Assembly: GCA_964342855.1 (NCBI GenBank) | Contig: CAYFIB010000023.1 | Location: forward strand, 1-44,912 | Direction: 5' to 3' | From: JBCBJX01 sp964342855 | Lineage (GTDB): Bacteria; Pseudomonadota; Alphaproteobacteria; Caulobacterales; Parvularculaceae | DNA length: 44,912 nt | In this document: one piece after another, positions 19,366 through 28,331 of the stretch | Layout of the letters: each line of letters begins with the position of its first letter | How positions within the stretch are numbered: position 1 is the first letter of the stretch | Notes under the pieces: generated by a model | What the model was told of the DNA's origin: nothing | Databases searched by the model: none | Seen by the model: the letters and a program-made list of their open reading frames with translations, nothing else | Position numbers and translations under genes: made by a program

Positions 19366-19547
19366 GAACGGAGCCCTCGCGAGAGGGAGAATAGGGAACG
19401 CGGTGCGGGTCTCGATCCTTCGAGAAACCAAGTCCGCGGCTGTGCCCGCAACTGTAACCGGCGACGGCGCGCATCACGCCACTGGAGAAATCCGGGAAGG
19501 CGCGCGCCTCTTCTTTGAAGCGCCGGGAGCCAGGAGACCTGCCGTTC
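19366..19547 (+). ncRNA. Cobalamin riboswitch
   Basis: All core boxes of the adenosylcobalamin riboswitch are present in order: AGGGAACGCGGTG (around 19393-19405), AAGTCCGCGGCTGTGCCCGC (19430-19449) running on into AACTGTAA (the B12 box), GCCACTGG (19478-19485), CCGGGAAGG, and GAGCCAGGAGACCTGCC at 19527-19543. GAACGG (19366-19371) and CCGTTC (19542-19547) can close helix P1. It stands upstream of a BtuB-like receptor, the commonest target of this riboswitch, which would be shut off when cobalamin is plentiful. Confidence 0.96.
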
Positions 19548-19550
19548 GAT

Positions 19551-19665
19551 GTCGCCTCCTTCGCGTGCGGGATCACGCGAGAAGGGCGGAGTTTTCCGCG
19601 ACGGCGACGACGTGTCGTTGTCATCAGGTCCGCTGCGGCGGCCGAACGGAGAACTTTGAAGACCC
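19551..19665 (+). promoter_or_regulatory. Probable expression platform of the cobalamin riboswitch
   Basis: Between the aptamer and the receptor start lies a stem (CCTTCGCGTG near 19557 with CACGCGAGAAGG ending near 19585, with a small bulge), followed by a short GCGGAGTTTTCCGC hairpin and a weaker GACGACGTGTCGTTGTC dyad. There is no long U-tract, so control of translation seems as likely as termination. The rest of the 427-base gap, 19239-19365, must hold the promoters of the ligase and receptor genes; I see no other feature in it. Confidence 0.5.
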
Positions 19666-21585
19666 ATGGCTTACTCAACTTTCGCGCAGGGCTCATGCGC
19701 CCTCGCCGCGCTCGCGTGCGCGCCATCCATCGCCCTCGCCGCCGGGCCGGACGAGACGATCATCGTCACCGGCACGCGTTCCGAGATCGCCGCCGACGAA
19801 CTGGGCGCCGCCGTGTCCGTTCTGGATGCGGCCGACCTTGCGATCCGCGGCGAGACGTTCGCTCTACAGGCGCTCCGCTCTGTTCCGGGGGTCGCGGTAA
19901 ACCAGCCCGGCGCGCCCGGTCGTCTCGCGCAGGTACGCATTCGCGGGGCGGAAGCGAACCAGACCCTCGTCTTCCTCGACGGCGCCGAGGCCGGGGATGT
20001 CACCGACGGCGGCGCGTTCAGCTTCGAAACTCTCCCAGCCTTCGATATCGACCGTATCGAGATCGTCCGCGGCGCTCAATCGGCGCTCTACGGTTCCGAA
20101 GCGATCGGCGGCGTCATCTCCACCCGCACGAAACGCGGCGAACCGGGGCTGCAGGTCGATTCAGAAGCTGAATTCGGTTCGTTCGATACCCGCCGCGCCG
20201 GGTTCGGCGTCGGCGGCGGCACGGAACGCGCGACCGGTCGCGTCTCCCTCTCCTACTTCGAGACGGCGGGCGACAATATCGCTCTCGTTGGAGATGAAAC
20301 GGACGGCTACACGAATTGGACCGCGGGCGCGAGCGGGCGCGCAATCCTTGGCGGCGGGTTCTCGGTCGACGCTTCAGCGCGCTATGTCGCGAGCGATATT
20401 GAATCCGATGCGGAAGGCTTCGGCGCGACCCTGCTGCCATCAGGCGACGTCGATCCGCTGTCGGTGCTGCAGGACTCGAACGACCGCTCGCATCAGGACG
20501 ACGTTTACGCGCGCGCGGCGTTGATCGGGGAGCATCTCGACGGCGCCTGGTCTCAGGAAGCTTCCTTCGCCTACTCAGATACGGACAACGTATTCCTTTC
20601 GGCGTTCGGCGAGACGGTTCTCGACGGCGAACGACTGAAGGCCGTGTACCAATCAACGGCGCGCTGGTCGCTCGGCGGCGCCGATCTCGTCACCACTGGC
20701 GCGGCGGAGCATGAAGAGCTTCGCTATGAAACGGCGGGCTTCTCGACGTTCGCGCGCGAGGATCAACAGACGAGCCTCGTTTTGGAACAGCGGGTCGCGC
20801 TGAACGACAGAGTATTCCTGTCGGGCGCCGTGCGTCATGATTTCAACGACCGCTTCGAAGATGCGACGACCGGTCGAGCGACGCTCGCGGCGTTCCTGAC
20901 GGAAAACGTGCGCCTGCACGGGTCCTACGGGAGCGGCATCATCAATCCGACCTTTACGGAGCTGTTCGGCTTCTCGAACCAGCTTGCGCCGAACCCGGAG
21001 TTGACGCCGGAAACCTCTCGCTCTTTTGACGCAGGCGTCACGTTTGAGGCGGGCGTCGTGCGGTTCGACGTCACCTGGTTCGAGGCCGATCTCGACGACG
21101 AGATCGCCACCACGATCACCGGCTCGGGCCAGCAGATCGCCGTCAATCAACCGGGACGCAGCGACCGGCGCGGTCTGGAGACGAGCCTTGCGGCGACATT
21201 CGGCCCGCTCTCCCTCGACGCCGCTTACACGTGGCTCGACGCCGAGGCCCCCGACGGCCGCGAGGAAACCCGTCGCCCGGAGAACTCGGCGAGCCTCGAC
21301 GCGGTCCTCAGTTTCGACCGCGTCAGAGGAAACCTCGGCCTCCTCTACAATGGCGAGCAGGCGGACGATGTCTTCGGCGCGTTCGATGGCTCTGGTTTCC
21401 CAGTCTATCGCGTCACCCTCGACCACTATCTCCTCGTACGGGCGGGCGTCGAAGCGGACATCGCGAACGGCGTCGTCGCCTATGTGCGCGCCGAGAACCT
21501 GACCGACGAAGAATACGCAGACGTCTTCGGCTATCGCTCCCTCGGACGCGGCGTCTATGGCGGCGTGCGGATCGCGATCCGCTGA
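19666..21585 (+). CDS. btuB: TonB-dependent vitamin B12 receptor, BtuB-like
   Basis: 639 residues, close to the usual BtuB length. A signal peptide ends near residue 26 (ALACAPSIALAAG). The TonB box DETIIVTGTR follows, then the plug (ALRSVPGVAVNQPGAP, QVRIRGAEANQTLVFLDGAEAGD, FDIDRIEIVRGAQSALYGSEAIGGVI). The barrel ends in a C-terminal region with LTDEEYADVFGYRSLGRGVY and a final VRIAIR. It imports cobalamins across the outer membrane. The assignment rests on the cobalamin riboswitch directly upstream together with the receptor family. The nearest GGAG lies about 12 bases before the ATG. No BtuFCD or cobalamin synthesis genes are in the window. Confidence 0.92.
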   Translation: MAYSTFAQGSCALAALACAPSIALAAGPDETIIVTGTRSEIAADELGAAVSVLDAADLAIRGETFALQALRSVPGVAVNQPGAPGRLAQVRIRGAEANQTLVFLDGAEAGDVTDGGAFSFETLPAFDIDRIEIVRGAQSALYGSEAIGGVISTRTKRGEPGLQVDSEAEFGSFDTRRAGFGVGGGTERATGRVSLSYFETAGDNIALVGDETDGYTNWTAGASGRAILGGGFSVDASARYVASDIESDAEGFGATLLPSGDVDPLSVLQDSNDRSHQDDVYARAALIGEHLDGAWSQEASFAYSDTDNVFLSAFGETVLDGERLKAVYQSTARWSLGGADLVTTGAAEHEELRYETAGFSTFAREDQQTSLVLEQRVALNDRVFLSGAVRHDFNDRFEDATTGRATLAAFLTENVRLHGSYGSGIINPTFTELFGFSNQLAPNPELTPETSRSFDAGVTFEAGVVRFDVTWFEADLDDEIATTITGSGQQIAVNQPGRSDRRGLETSLAATFGPLSLDAAYTWLDAEAPDGREETRRPENSASLDAVLSFDRVRGNLGLLYNGEQADDVFGAFDGSGFPVYRVTLDHYLLVRAGVEADIANGVVAYVRAENLTDEEYADVFGYRSLGRGVYGGVRIAIR

Positions 21586-21635
21586 GATCTGGCGCAAACT
21601 CGCCAAAGGCGCGCGGCGCGGTCTAGGTAGTCGCC

Positions 21636-22661
21636 ATGGACCAGCCGCGCGTTTCCGTCATCATCGTAAACTTCAACGCCGGAGATCGACTTCGGCGTTG
21701 CCTCGCGCATCTGGGAGCCCAGACCTTCCGCGCTTTCGAAGTTCTGCTGGTCGATAATGCGTCAACGGACGGATCGACCCTCGCAGCCCTCTCTGAGGTG
21801 GGTGGACTGAACATCACCGTACTGGAGCCGGGCGACAATCTCGGCTTCGCCGCTGCAAACAATCTCGCCGCGCGCGCCGCCAAAGGCGACTGGCTCGCCC
21901 TCCTCAACCCGGATGCTTACGCCGAGCCGAATTGGCTGGAGCAGTTGCTGGCCGCGAGCGAGCGCTATCCGGACATTGACGCTTTCGGCTCTCTGCAGAT
22001 CGACGCGCTCGATCCGACGCGGCTCGACGGCGCCGGCGATGTCGTCCATGCGAGTGGAATTTACTACCGCGGCAGCTATGGCGCGCCTGTCGCAACCGCT
22101 TCGCAGGCAGACATGGAGACCTTTGCGCCCTGCGCCGCCGCCGCTCTCTGGCGACGCGAGCGCTTCGACGCGCTCGGCGGGTTTGAAGAGCGGTTCTTCT
22201 GTTATGGCGAGGACGTGGATCTCGGGTATCGTCACCGGCTTCAGGGCGGGCGATGCGTGCAAGTCGCCGAGGCGCGCGTTCTTCACGAAGGCTCCGGCCT
22301 CACCGGCGCGCGCTCGGACTTCTCCATCTATCATGGCGTCCGCAACCGGTTCTGGGTTTTCGTCCGGGATACGCCGGGCTGGCTGTTCGCCGCGCTCACT
22401 ATTCCGCATGCGCTGGCGACCCTCGCCTTTTTCGCCCGCGCGATCGCACTTGGCGAAGGCGCGCCCTACGCCCGCGCCCTGCGCGACGGACTTGGCGGGC
22501 TGTCCCCAACGTTTCGAGAGCGGCGCCGAATTCAGAGCGAACGTTCAGCTCAGGTCGCCGACATCGCCGCGGCCATGAGTTGGTCGCTATCGGGACTGTT
22601 CGGACGCAAACCCGCGCTCAAGCCTCTTCCGCCGCCCGCGCAGTCAGACGCGCCTGAATGA
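21636..22661 (+). CDS. Family 2 glycosyltransferase (rhamnosyltransferase-like)
   Basis: 341 residues. The GT-A fold begins VSVIIVNFNAGDRLRRCL and continues VLLVDNASTDGST, LGFAAANNLAA, and LLNPDAY, the metal-binding position. Further on come FFCYGEDVDLGYRHRLQGG, with the acidic catalytic pair, and VLHEGSG. It transfers a sugar from a nucleotide donor to a glycan, probably at the cytoplasmic face of the membrane; the C-terminal third contains a hydrophobic stretch (WLFAALTIPHALATLAFFARA). The donor and acceptor are unknown. No other polysaccharide genes are adjacent. Its last 44 bases overlap the 3' end of the convergent CCA-adding enzyme gene. Confidence 0.9.
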   Translation: MDQPRVSVIIVNFNAGDRLRRCLAHLGAQTFRAFEVLLVDNASTDGSTLAALSEVGGLNITVLEPGDNLGFAAANNLAARAAKGDWLALLNPDAYAEPNWLEQLLAASERYPDIDAFGSLQIDALDPTRLDGAGDVVHASGIYYRGSYGAPVATASQADMETFAPCAAAALWRRERFDALGGFEERFFCYGEDVDLGYRHRLQGGRCVQVAEARVLHEGSGLTGARSDFSIYHGVRNRFWVFVRDTPGWLFAALTIPHALATLAFFARAIALGEGAPYARALRDGLGGLSPTFRERRRIQSERSAQVADIAAAMSWSLSGLFGRKPALKPLPPPAQSDAPE

Positions 22662-23886
22662 ACGCCGGATCGTCCGGAAAATCCGCTTCGATCCAATCGC
22701 CTTCCACCGCACGCAGAACGCGCCCGACCGCCGGGCCCGGCGCGACGCCCGCGCGTTTGACGTCATCGCCGCTCAGCGAGAACTCCAGTGGCGTCCAATC
22801 AAGGCCACGTCGAAGCGCCCGACGCCAGCGCTCGTCGCTCGTATCCGCGCCGGACCTCGCCCAAGCGAGGGCGCCGCCAGCGGCGAAGCCTTCCGCTCCG
22901 AGACGATATCGCGCCGCGCGGATTTCCGGATCGGATAACTCGGCGAGGTCGGTAAGCGTGGCGGCGCTCGCCTGCGCCGCCAGAAGCTCCGCCTTCTCCA
23001 GATTGGAAAGCCGCAGCCCGTCGGCGAAACGCGCGTCAGCCGCGGAGATGAGGGCCGCCAGACGGACCACGGGCCGCCCAGCCGCGGTCACGGTTTCGGT
23101 CAACCGCACAAGGCGTTCGAATGAGGCGATGTCGCCGCCGACGCCGAAGCGCGCCTGGAGCACGCCCGCCGCCGACATCGCGCGCGCGGCGTGCGTCGGC
23201 TGCGGCGCGGCGAGAAGCTTCAGCAACTCCATGCGAACGCGTTCCGCCGATAAATCGGCCAGCCCGCCCGCGCCTCTCGCACACGCTTCATCGCCAGCCG
23301 CATCGATTTCGGCGGCGTACCAGGCGGAGAAACGATAAAATCGCAGTATACGGAGATAGTCCTCAGAAATCCGGGCGTCGGGATCGCCGATGAACCGCAC
23401 GCGCCGCGCCTTCGCGTCTTCAGCGCCGCTCGCCGGATCGTAGACGTCCCCCGCGGGCGTCAGATAAAGCGCGTTCATCGTGAAATCGCGACGCCGCCAG
23501 TCTGTCGTCCAGTCCGTCCCGAAGCGAACGATAGCGTGGCGGCCGTCCGTTTCGACATCCGCGCGGACGGTCGTGATCTCGACGGGGCGTCCGTCCTTCA
23601 CCGCCGTGACCGTCCCGTGGTCAATACCCGTCGGGATCGGCTTCCAGCCAGCCTCTTTAATGATCTCGATCGTCGTTTCGGGCGGAAACAGTGTGGCGGC
23701 GTCGAGATCGCTGGCGGGCAGATCGATCAACGGATTGCGCACGCACCCTCCGACGAAACGGAAACTGTCCGCCCGGCGCGCTTCAAACGCGTCAGTCAGC
23801 GAACGGATATCCGGGTCTGCGAGAAAGGAAAAAAGGCCCTCGGGCGCGACCCGAAAGGATGGAAGAGAACCCGGTTCCGCGCTCAT
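22618..23886 (-). CDS. CCA tRNA nucleotidyltransferase / poly(A) polymerase family
   Basis: 422 residues. The nucleotidyltransferase domain carries RFVGGCVRNPLIDLPASDLD, the GG..DxD metal-binding signature, followed by GTVTAVKDGRPVEITTVRAD and WRRRDFTMNALY. The RNA-binding head contains RRVRFIGDPDARISEDYLRILRF, split here across the family core. It adds or repairs the 3'-CCA of tRNAs. The start at 23886 gives a 4-base ATGA overlap with the Nudix gene upstream, which decides it against longer in-frame starts. It is the third gene of a coupled operon. A poly(A) polymerase role cannot be ruled out from sequence alone. Confidence 0.93.
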   Translation of the reverse strand: MSAEPGSLPSFRVAPEGLFSFLADPDIRSLTDAFEARRADSFRFVGGCVRNPLIDLPASDLDAATLFPPETTIEIIKEAGWKPIPTGIDHGTVTAVKDGRPVEITTVRADVETDGRHAIVRFGTDWTTDWRRRDFTMNALYLTPAGDVYDPASGAEDAKARRVRFIGDPDARISEDYLRILRFYRFSAWYAAEIDAAGDEACARGAGGLADLSAERVRMELLKLLAAPQPTHAARAMSAAGVLQARFGVGGDIASFERLVRLTETVTAAGRPVVRLAALISAADARFADGLRLSNLEKAELLAAQASAATLTDLAELSDPEIRAARYRLGAEGFAAGGALAWARSGADTSDERWRRALRRGLDWTPLEFSLSGDDVKRAGVAPGPAVGRVLRAVEGDWIEADFPDDPAFIQARLTARAAEEA

Positions 23887-24563
23887 GCGTTCAGGGCGTC
23901 GGCGAACGTTTTCAGTATGCCCGCCGTCAGTCCCCAGACGTGATAACCGCGATAGGGCGCAGAATACATCCTGTAGCGCACGCCGTCGTGCTCGCGCCAT
24001 TCGACGCCGTGATTGGATAAGTCCGCGAAGTACTCAAGCGGAGCCTCGAACAGCTCCGCGACTTCCCGCGGACAAAGAGAGAACGCCGCATAAGGATCGA
24101 TCTCACCGACCACCGGCGTCACCGAGAAACCCATTCCGCCGACATGCACTCCGAACGATCCGATGACGGAAACCGCGCCGACCGGCACGCCGATTTCTTC
24201 ATTGGCCTCGCGCACGGCGGCGTCGATGATGGTCTTGTCCTCCGCCTGCCGACGACCGCCGGGGAAACCGATCTGCCCGGCGTGTGTCGGCATGTCAGGC
24301 GAACGCACGGTCAGCACGACATGCGGACCGGAAGGGCGCTGGATGACGGGGATCAGCACCGCCGCCTCTTTCAGCTTCGGCGGTCGACCCCCTTTGAAGA
24401 AGGGGTGCTCGGCGAGCTCCGGGTTGAGATCGGAAAACGCGTTCCGCGGACGCTGGAACTCATATGCGCCGATCGACCGATCAATCCGCTTGCGCCAGTC
24501 CGCGGCGACGGTCGCAGGCGCGGCGCTCGCGCGATTTTCAGCATGCAACTCGGCAGTACTCAC
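23883..24563 (-). CDS. CoA pyrophosphatase (Nudix hydrolase)
   Basis: 226 residues. The Nudix box region reads AGQIGFPGGRRQAED followed by AAVREANEEIGV (about residues 95-125), and LIPVIQRPSGPHVVLTVRSP in front of it is typical of the CoA-pyrophosphatase subfamily. Such enzymes cleave CoA or its derivatives to phosphopantetheine and ADP. The conserved placement of this gene between DUF1285 and the CCA-adding enzyme is known from many alphaproteobacteria. Both junctions are 4-base ATGA overlaps, so translation is coupled across the three genes. Cytoplasmic. Confidence 0.92.
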   Translation of the reverse strand: MSTAELHAENRASAAPATVAADWRKRIDRSIGAYEFQRPRNAFSDLNPELAEHPFFKGGRPPKLKEAAVLIPVIQRPSGPHVVLTVRSPDMPTHAGQIGFPGGRRQAEDKTIIDAAVREANEEIGVPVGAVSVIGSFGVHVGGMGFSVTPVVGEIDPYAAFSLCPREVAELFEAPLEYFADLSNHGVEWREHDGVRYRMYSAPYRGYHVWGLTAGILKTFADALNA

Positions 24564-25138
24564 TCAACCGTCTCCTCGATGGGCCCGAGACTGAAAAACA
24601 CGCCATCGGAAACGACGCCCATCACCCGTTCGCCGTCGACTTCGCGCTCTTCGCCGAGAGCGACAAGATCGAAAAGGACCGACCGCGCGACCCGCGCCTC
24701 AAGTCCCGCCCGCACCTCAAGATACGGCGCGACGCCAAGGCCGCCCGCAGCCGGGCGCATGATGAGCGGTCGCTCCGGGCCGATGGCTGCTTCGTCGCCA
24801 AGATTGGTCTGAAAGACGAGGCGCTGGCCCGAAGGCCCCGCCTCCGCATCGACGCGGATCGCCTGAAACGGCGCGTCCTCGACCTCGATGCGCACCTTTT
24901 CGACGGGCGTCACGAGGAAGTGCTCGTCGCCTTCGCGTTTCAGGATCGTCGAGAAGAGCCGCACCAACGGCGCGCGCCCGATGGGCGTCCCTTCATAGAA
25001 CCACGTGCCGTCCGCCGCGATTCGCATGGGAAGGTCGCCGCAGAAGGGCGGGTTCCATTTATCGACCGGCGGCAGACCGCCAGTGCGGGCGGCGGCTTCG
25101 CCGGCCTTGGTGGCGAATGAGAGCATGGAGGCGTCCAT
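24560..25138 (-). CDS. DUF1285 domain-containing protein
   Basis: 192 residues. The DUF1285 core is visible: PPVDKWNPPFCGDLPMRIAA, GTWFYEGTPIGRAPLVRLFS, ILKREGDEHFLVTPVEKVRI and ending VSDGVFFSLG. It has no signal peptide or membrane segment. The family has solved structures but no known function. It is the first gene of the operon with the Nudix hydrolase and the CCA-adding enzyme, with an ATGA overlap to the Nudix gene, which points to a link with nucleotide or RNA metabolism without proving it. Confidence 0.88.
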   Translation of the reverse strand: MDASMLSFATKAGEAAARTGGLPPVDKWNPPFCGDLPMRIAADGTWFYEGTPIGRAPLVRLFSTILKREGDEHFLVTPVEKVRIEVEDAPFQAIRVDAEAGPSGQRLVFQTNLGDEAAIGPERPLIMRPAAGGLGVAPYLEVRAGLEARVARSVLFDLVALGEEREVDGERVMGVVSDGVFFSLGPIEETVE

Positions 25139-25164
25139 GCCTATCAGATAACCCGATCCGGTTA

Positions 25165-25206
25165 CGAAAAAACCCGCATCGGACAGTCCGACGCGGGTTC
25201 GTTTTT
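25165..25206 (-). terminator. Rho-independent terminator of sppA, possibly bidirectional
   Basis: AACCCGCATCGGA (25171-25183) pairs with TCCGACGCGGGTT (25187-25199) in a 13-bp stem with one wobble position and a 3-nt loop. On the minus strand it is followed by a run of T, and on the plus strand by CGTTTTT, so it can act in both directions. It lies just beyond the sppA stop and before the DUF1285 start. Confidence 0.9.
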
Positions 25207-25225
25207 CAACAGGGCGAGATCGATC

Positions 25226-27085
25226 TTAGCGGATCTCGCACTCGAGGCAGCGCGCGTAGACGCCGTTCGGATCGTTGAAGGAGTCGATCGTCTCGACTTC
25301 TTCCTGCAGCGAGCGCAGGAGCTTGCCGACGGTCGACGGCGTGCCGGAAGCTTCGCGCCCGGCGACCGCGCGAACGGCCTTGGCGCCGAAGTTCTCCATG
25401 AACTTCTCAAAGCCCGTACGGCGGTCGATGAAGTCGACCACGTCGTACTCTTCCAGCTCGACCAGACGCGCCGCCGCAGCGACCGCATCATCGAGTTCGC
25501 CGAATTCATCGACGAGGCCGAGCTCTTTCGCTTTGGAGCCGATCCAGACGCGGCCCTGACCGATGGAGTCGACATATTCCGGATCGAGGTCGCGGCCTTC
25601 GGCGACGACGGTCAGGAATTTACGATAGCCGTCTTCAATCGCAGCCTGAATGATCGTGCCTGCGATGTCCGGGAGCGGACCAAGACCCGCGGCGTTGATG
25701 TCGGTGATCGGCGCGACGCCGACACCGTCGACGTTGAGCCCCGCCCACTCCGCGACGCCTTCATAGGTCTGGATGAGACCGAAGATGCCGATGGAGCCGG
25801 TGATGGTCGTTTCAGACGCGTAGATCTCATCCGCGTTCGCGAGCACCCAGTACCCGCCCGAAGCCGCGACCGAGCCCATGGAGGCGACGACCGGTTTGCC
25901 GGCTTTTTGCAGTTCGAGAACCTGCTGGCGGATGATCTCCGAGGCGTAGGCGCTGCCGCCGCCCGAATCGACGCGCAGGACGACCGCTTTGACGTCCTCG
26001 TTTTCACGCGCCTTGCGAAGCTGGCCGGCGATGGTGTCGCCGCCCGCGGCTTCGCCCATATCGGCCGATCCGTCGACGATGGAGCCGATGACGCTCACGA
26101 CGGCGATATCGGCCGCGTCGGTCTTCTCCGGCGAATCCAGCGAGGACATGTATTTCGAGAATGAGACGCCGGCGTAGCCGTCGCCGTCTTCGTTTTCGCC
26201 GAAGGTTTCTACGAGGAAGCGGCGTTGCTCCTCGCGGGTCATGAGCTGGTCGATCAGGCCGGCGTTGACGCCGGCGACCGCGAAGTCGCCGTTGGCGCCA
26301 AGAACGGCGGCGTCGACGTTTTGAACGAGGCTGTCGAAGGAGCCCGGCTCGAGGCCGCGCGCTTCATCGACGCCGGAAGCGAGACGGTCCCAGAGAGGCT
26401 GGATGTAGCCGAGCCGCTGCTCGCGGTCTTCCGGGGACATGTCATCACGCAGGAACGGCTCGATCGCCGACTTGTAGGTGCCGACTTTGAAGACGTGCGT
26501 CGTCACTTTGATCTTTTCAAAGAACGACTTGTAATAGGTGCGGTACGCGCCGAAGCCGGTCGGCAGAACGCCGCCGAAGGGGTGCGCGATAACCGTGTCG
26601 GCGAGCGAGGACAGGTAATACCCGTTCTGGCCGTACTGGTCGGAGACGGCGACGACCGGCTTGCCGGTGGCTTTGAACGCCGCGATGGCTTCGTGAAGCT
26701 GATCGACTTTCGTCGCGCCGGCGACGCCGGTGTTCTCAAGATCGATGACGAGGCCGGTGATCCGGTCGTCCTCGGCGGCTTCTTCCAGCACACGCAGCAC
26801 GTCATGGATGGAGTACAGCGTCGGGCTGCTTCCGCCGAACGCCTCTTCGAGCGCCTGATCGAACTCATCGACCGGCGGCGCGTATTCAACGATGATACCC
26901 GACGGATTGAAAACGAGCGCAGCCGCTTTCGGAATTTCCACGTCGCTCTTCTTGCCGCCCGAACCGTTCTGGACGGCCACGAGGATGCTGACAAACAGGA
27001 GCAGCACGACAACGCCGAGCAGCGCCTGGATAAACAGGGTCGCGTACAGGAACAGCTTCCCGACGCCTTTGAGGAACCCCCACAT
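25226..27085 (-). CDS. sppA: Signal peptide peptidase SppA, 67-kDa type
   Basis: 619 residues, the long double-domain form found in E. coli. An N-terminal membrane anchor (KLFLYATLFIQALLGVVVLLLFV, residues 10-33) is followed by two S49 protease domains. The catalytic Lys is in VGTYKSAIEP (K205) and the catalytic Ser in MGSVAASGGYW (S409), matching the E. coli Ser/Lys dyad layout. It degrades cleaved signal peptides in the inner membrane facing the periplasm. The start at 27085 follows AGGAGA; the longer in-frame start 69 bases upstream lacks this. It is a single-gene unit with a strong terminator. The C-terminus ends in CLECEIR, with two Cys of unknown purpose. Confidence 0.95.
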   Translation of the reverse strand: MWGFLKGVGKLFLYATLFIQALLGVVVLLLFVSILVAVQNGSGGKKSDVEIPKAAALVFNPSGIIVEYAPPVDEFDQALEEAFGGSSPTLYSIHDVLRVLEEAAEDDRITGLVIDLENTGVAGATKVDQLHEAIAAFKATGKPVVAVSDQYGQNGYYLSSLADTVIAHPFGGVLPTGFGAYRTYYKSFFEKIKVTTHVFKVGTYKSAIEPFLRDDMSPEDREQRLGYIQPLWDRLASGVDEARGLEPGSFDSLVQNVDAAVLGANGDFAVAGVNAGLIDQLMTREEQRRFLVETFGENEDGDGYAGVSFSKYMSSLDSPEKTDAADIAVVSVIGSIVDGSADMGEAAGGDTIAGQLRKARENEDVKAVVLRVDSGGGSAYASEIIRQQVLELQKAGKPVVASMGSVAASGGYWVLANADEIYASETTITGSIGIFGLIQTYEGVAEWAGLNVDGVGVAPITDINAAGLGPLPDIAGTIIQAAIEDGYRKFLTVVAEGRDLDPEYVDSIGQGRVWIGSKAKELGLVDEFGELDDAVAAAARLVELEEYDVVDFIDRRTGFEKFMENFGAKAVRAVAGREASGTPSTVGKLLRSLQEEVETIDSFNDPNGVYARCLECEIR

Positions 27086-27323
27086 AAACTCTTCTCCTGG
27101 TCGGCCGCGATCGGCGCAGAACGCAGATGACGGCGAATTAACCCCTCGATGCACGGTTTTCGCGCATACGATTTAAGAGCATGGCCCATCTGAAGAAACT
27201 TTCAAACCGCAAAGCCGTGAACCGCTTCGCATCTGCGATGAGCTGTGTTTCGGAGTCGGCGAACCGAGCGCGGCTCCGCGCCGCGCTTGACTTGCGGGGC
27301 GACGAACGAGCCTTCTCACCGCG

Positions 27324-28331
27324 ATGACAGACGCACTCTCCGCGGCGCCCGCCGCCTCCGCCGAACTCTCCCGTTTTCGCGCCTCCGCCGTGCGCGCCAG
27401 CGCCGCGCGCGACGCCGTGGGCGCGGTCGTTCTTGGCCAGCGGGAGGTGGTGACGCTTTCGCTCGCCGCCATGCTCGCCGGCGGTCACGCGCTGCTCGTC
27501 GGCGCGCCGGGACTCGCCAAGACCCTGCTTGCGACAACCATCGCGCAGGTGGTCGGGCTGGAGACCAAGCGCGTCCAGTTCACGCCGGATCTCATGCCGG
27601 CCGACATTCTTGGCTCCGAGGTGTTGGACCAGAGCGCCGACGGACGGCGCGCGTTCCGCTTCCTGCCCGGGCCGGTGTTCTGCCAGCTCCTGATGGCTGA
27701 TGAAATCAACCGCGCGAGCCCGCGCACGCAGGCGGCGCTACTGCAGGCGATGCAGGAGGGGTTCGTCACCATCGGCGGCGAGCGCCATGATCTTCCGAAG
27801 CCCTTCCACGTGCTCGCGACCCAGAACCCGATTGAACAGGACGGCACCTATCCCCTGCCCGAAGCGCAGCTCGACCGGTTCCTCGTACAGGTGAATGTGG
27901 GCTACCCGGATGAAACATCCGAGCGCGACATGCTGCTGCAGACGACCGGCGTCGACGCCGCCGCCTTGCCGGAGCCATGGCCGGAGGGCGCGCTCGCCGA
28001 AGCGCAGGGATTCGTGCGCGCCATGCCGATCGGCGAAAAAGCCGTCGAGGGCGCGCTGGCGCTCGTGCGCGCCGCACGCCCGGGGCCGGATGCGAGCGCC
28101 GACGTCAATCGCCGGGTCGCCTGGGGCCCGGGGCCGCGGGGCGGACAGGCGCTCATCCTGATCGCGAAAGCCCTCGCCTTCCTCGACGGGCGCGAGGCGC
28201 CGACGCTCTCGGACGTGCGCGACGCCGCCAAGCCCGCCCTGCGGCACCGCTTCGCCCTCACCTTCGCCGCTCGCGAAGACGGCGTGGACGCCGACCGCCT
28301 GATCGACGACCTCGCCGAAACCCGCTTATGA
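27324..28331 (+). CDS. MoxR-family AAA+ ATPase
   Basis: 335 residues. Walker A is GAPGLAKT (residues 60-67), Walker B LLMADEINRA (about 123-132), sensor 1 is in VLATQNPIEQDGTYPLPEAQLDRF, and the C-terminal lid follows. MoxR ATPases act as chaperones that activate or assemble partner complexes with VWA-domain proteins. The next three genes each encode a VWA-like domain, and the first overlaps this stop codon by ATGA, so they form one operon. No strong ribosome binding site precedes the ATG. The 238-base gap to sppA must carry both divergent promoters; I found no other gene in it. Confidence 0.95.
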   Translation: MTDALSAAPAASAELSRFRASAVRASAARDAVGAVVLGQREVVTLSLAAMLAGGHALLVGAPGLAKTLLATTIAQVVGLETKRVQFTPDLMPADILGSEVLDQSADGRRAFRFLPGPVFCQLLMADEINRASPRTQAALLQAMQEGFVTIGGERHDLPKPFHVLATQNPIEQDGTYPLPEAQLDRFLVQVNVGYPDETSERDMLLQTTGVDAAALPEPWPEGALAEAQGFVRAMPIGEKAVEGALALVRAARPGPDASADVNRRVAWGPGPRGGQALILIAKALAFLDGREAPTLSDVRDAAKPALRHRFALTFAAREDGVDADRLIDDLAETRL

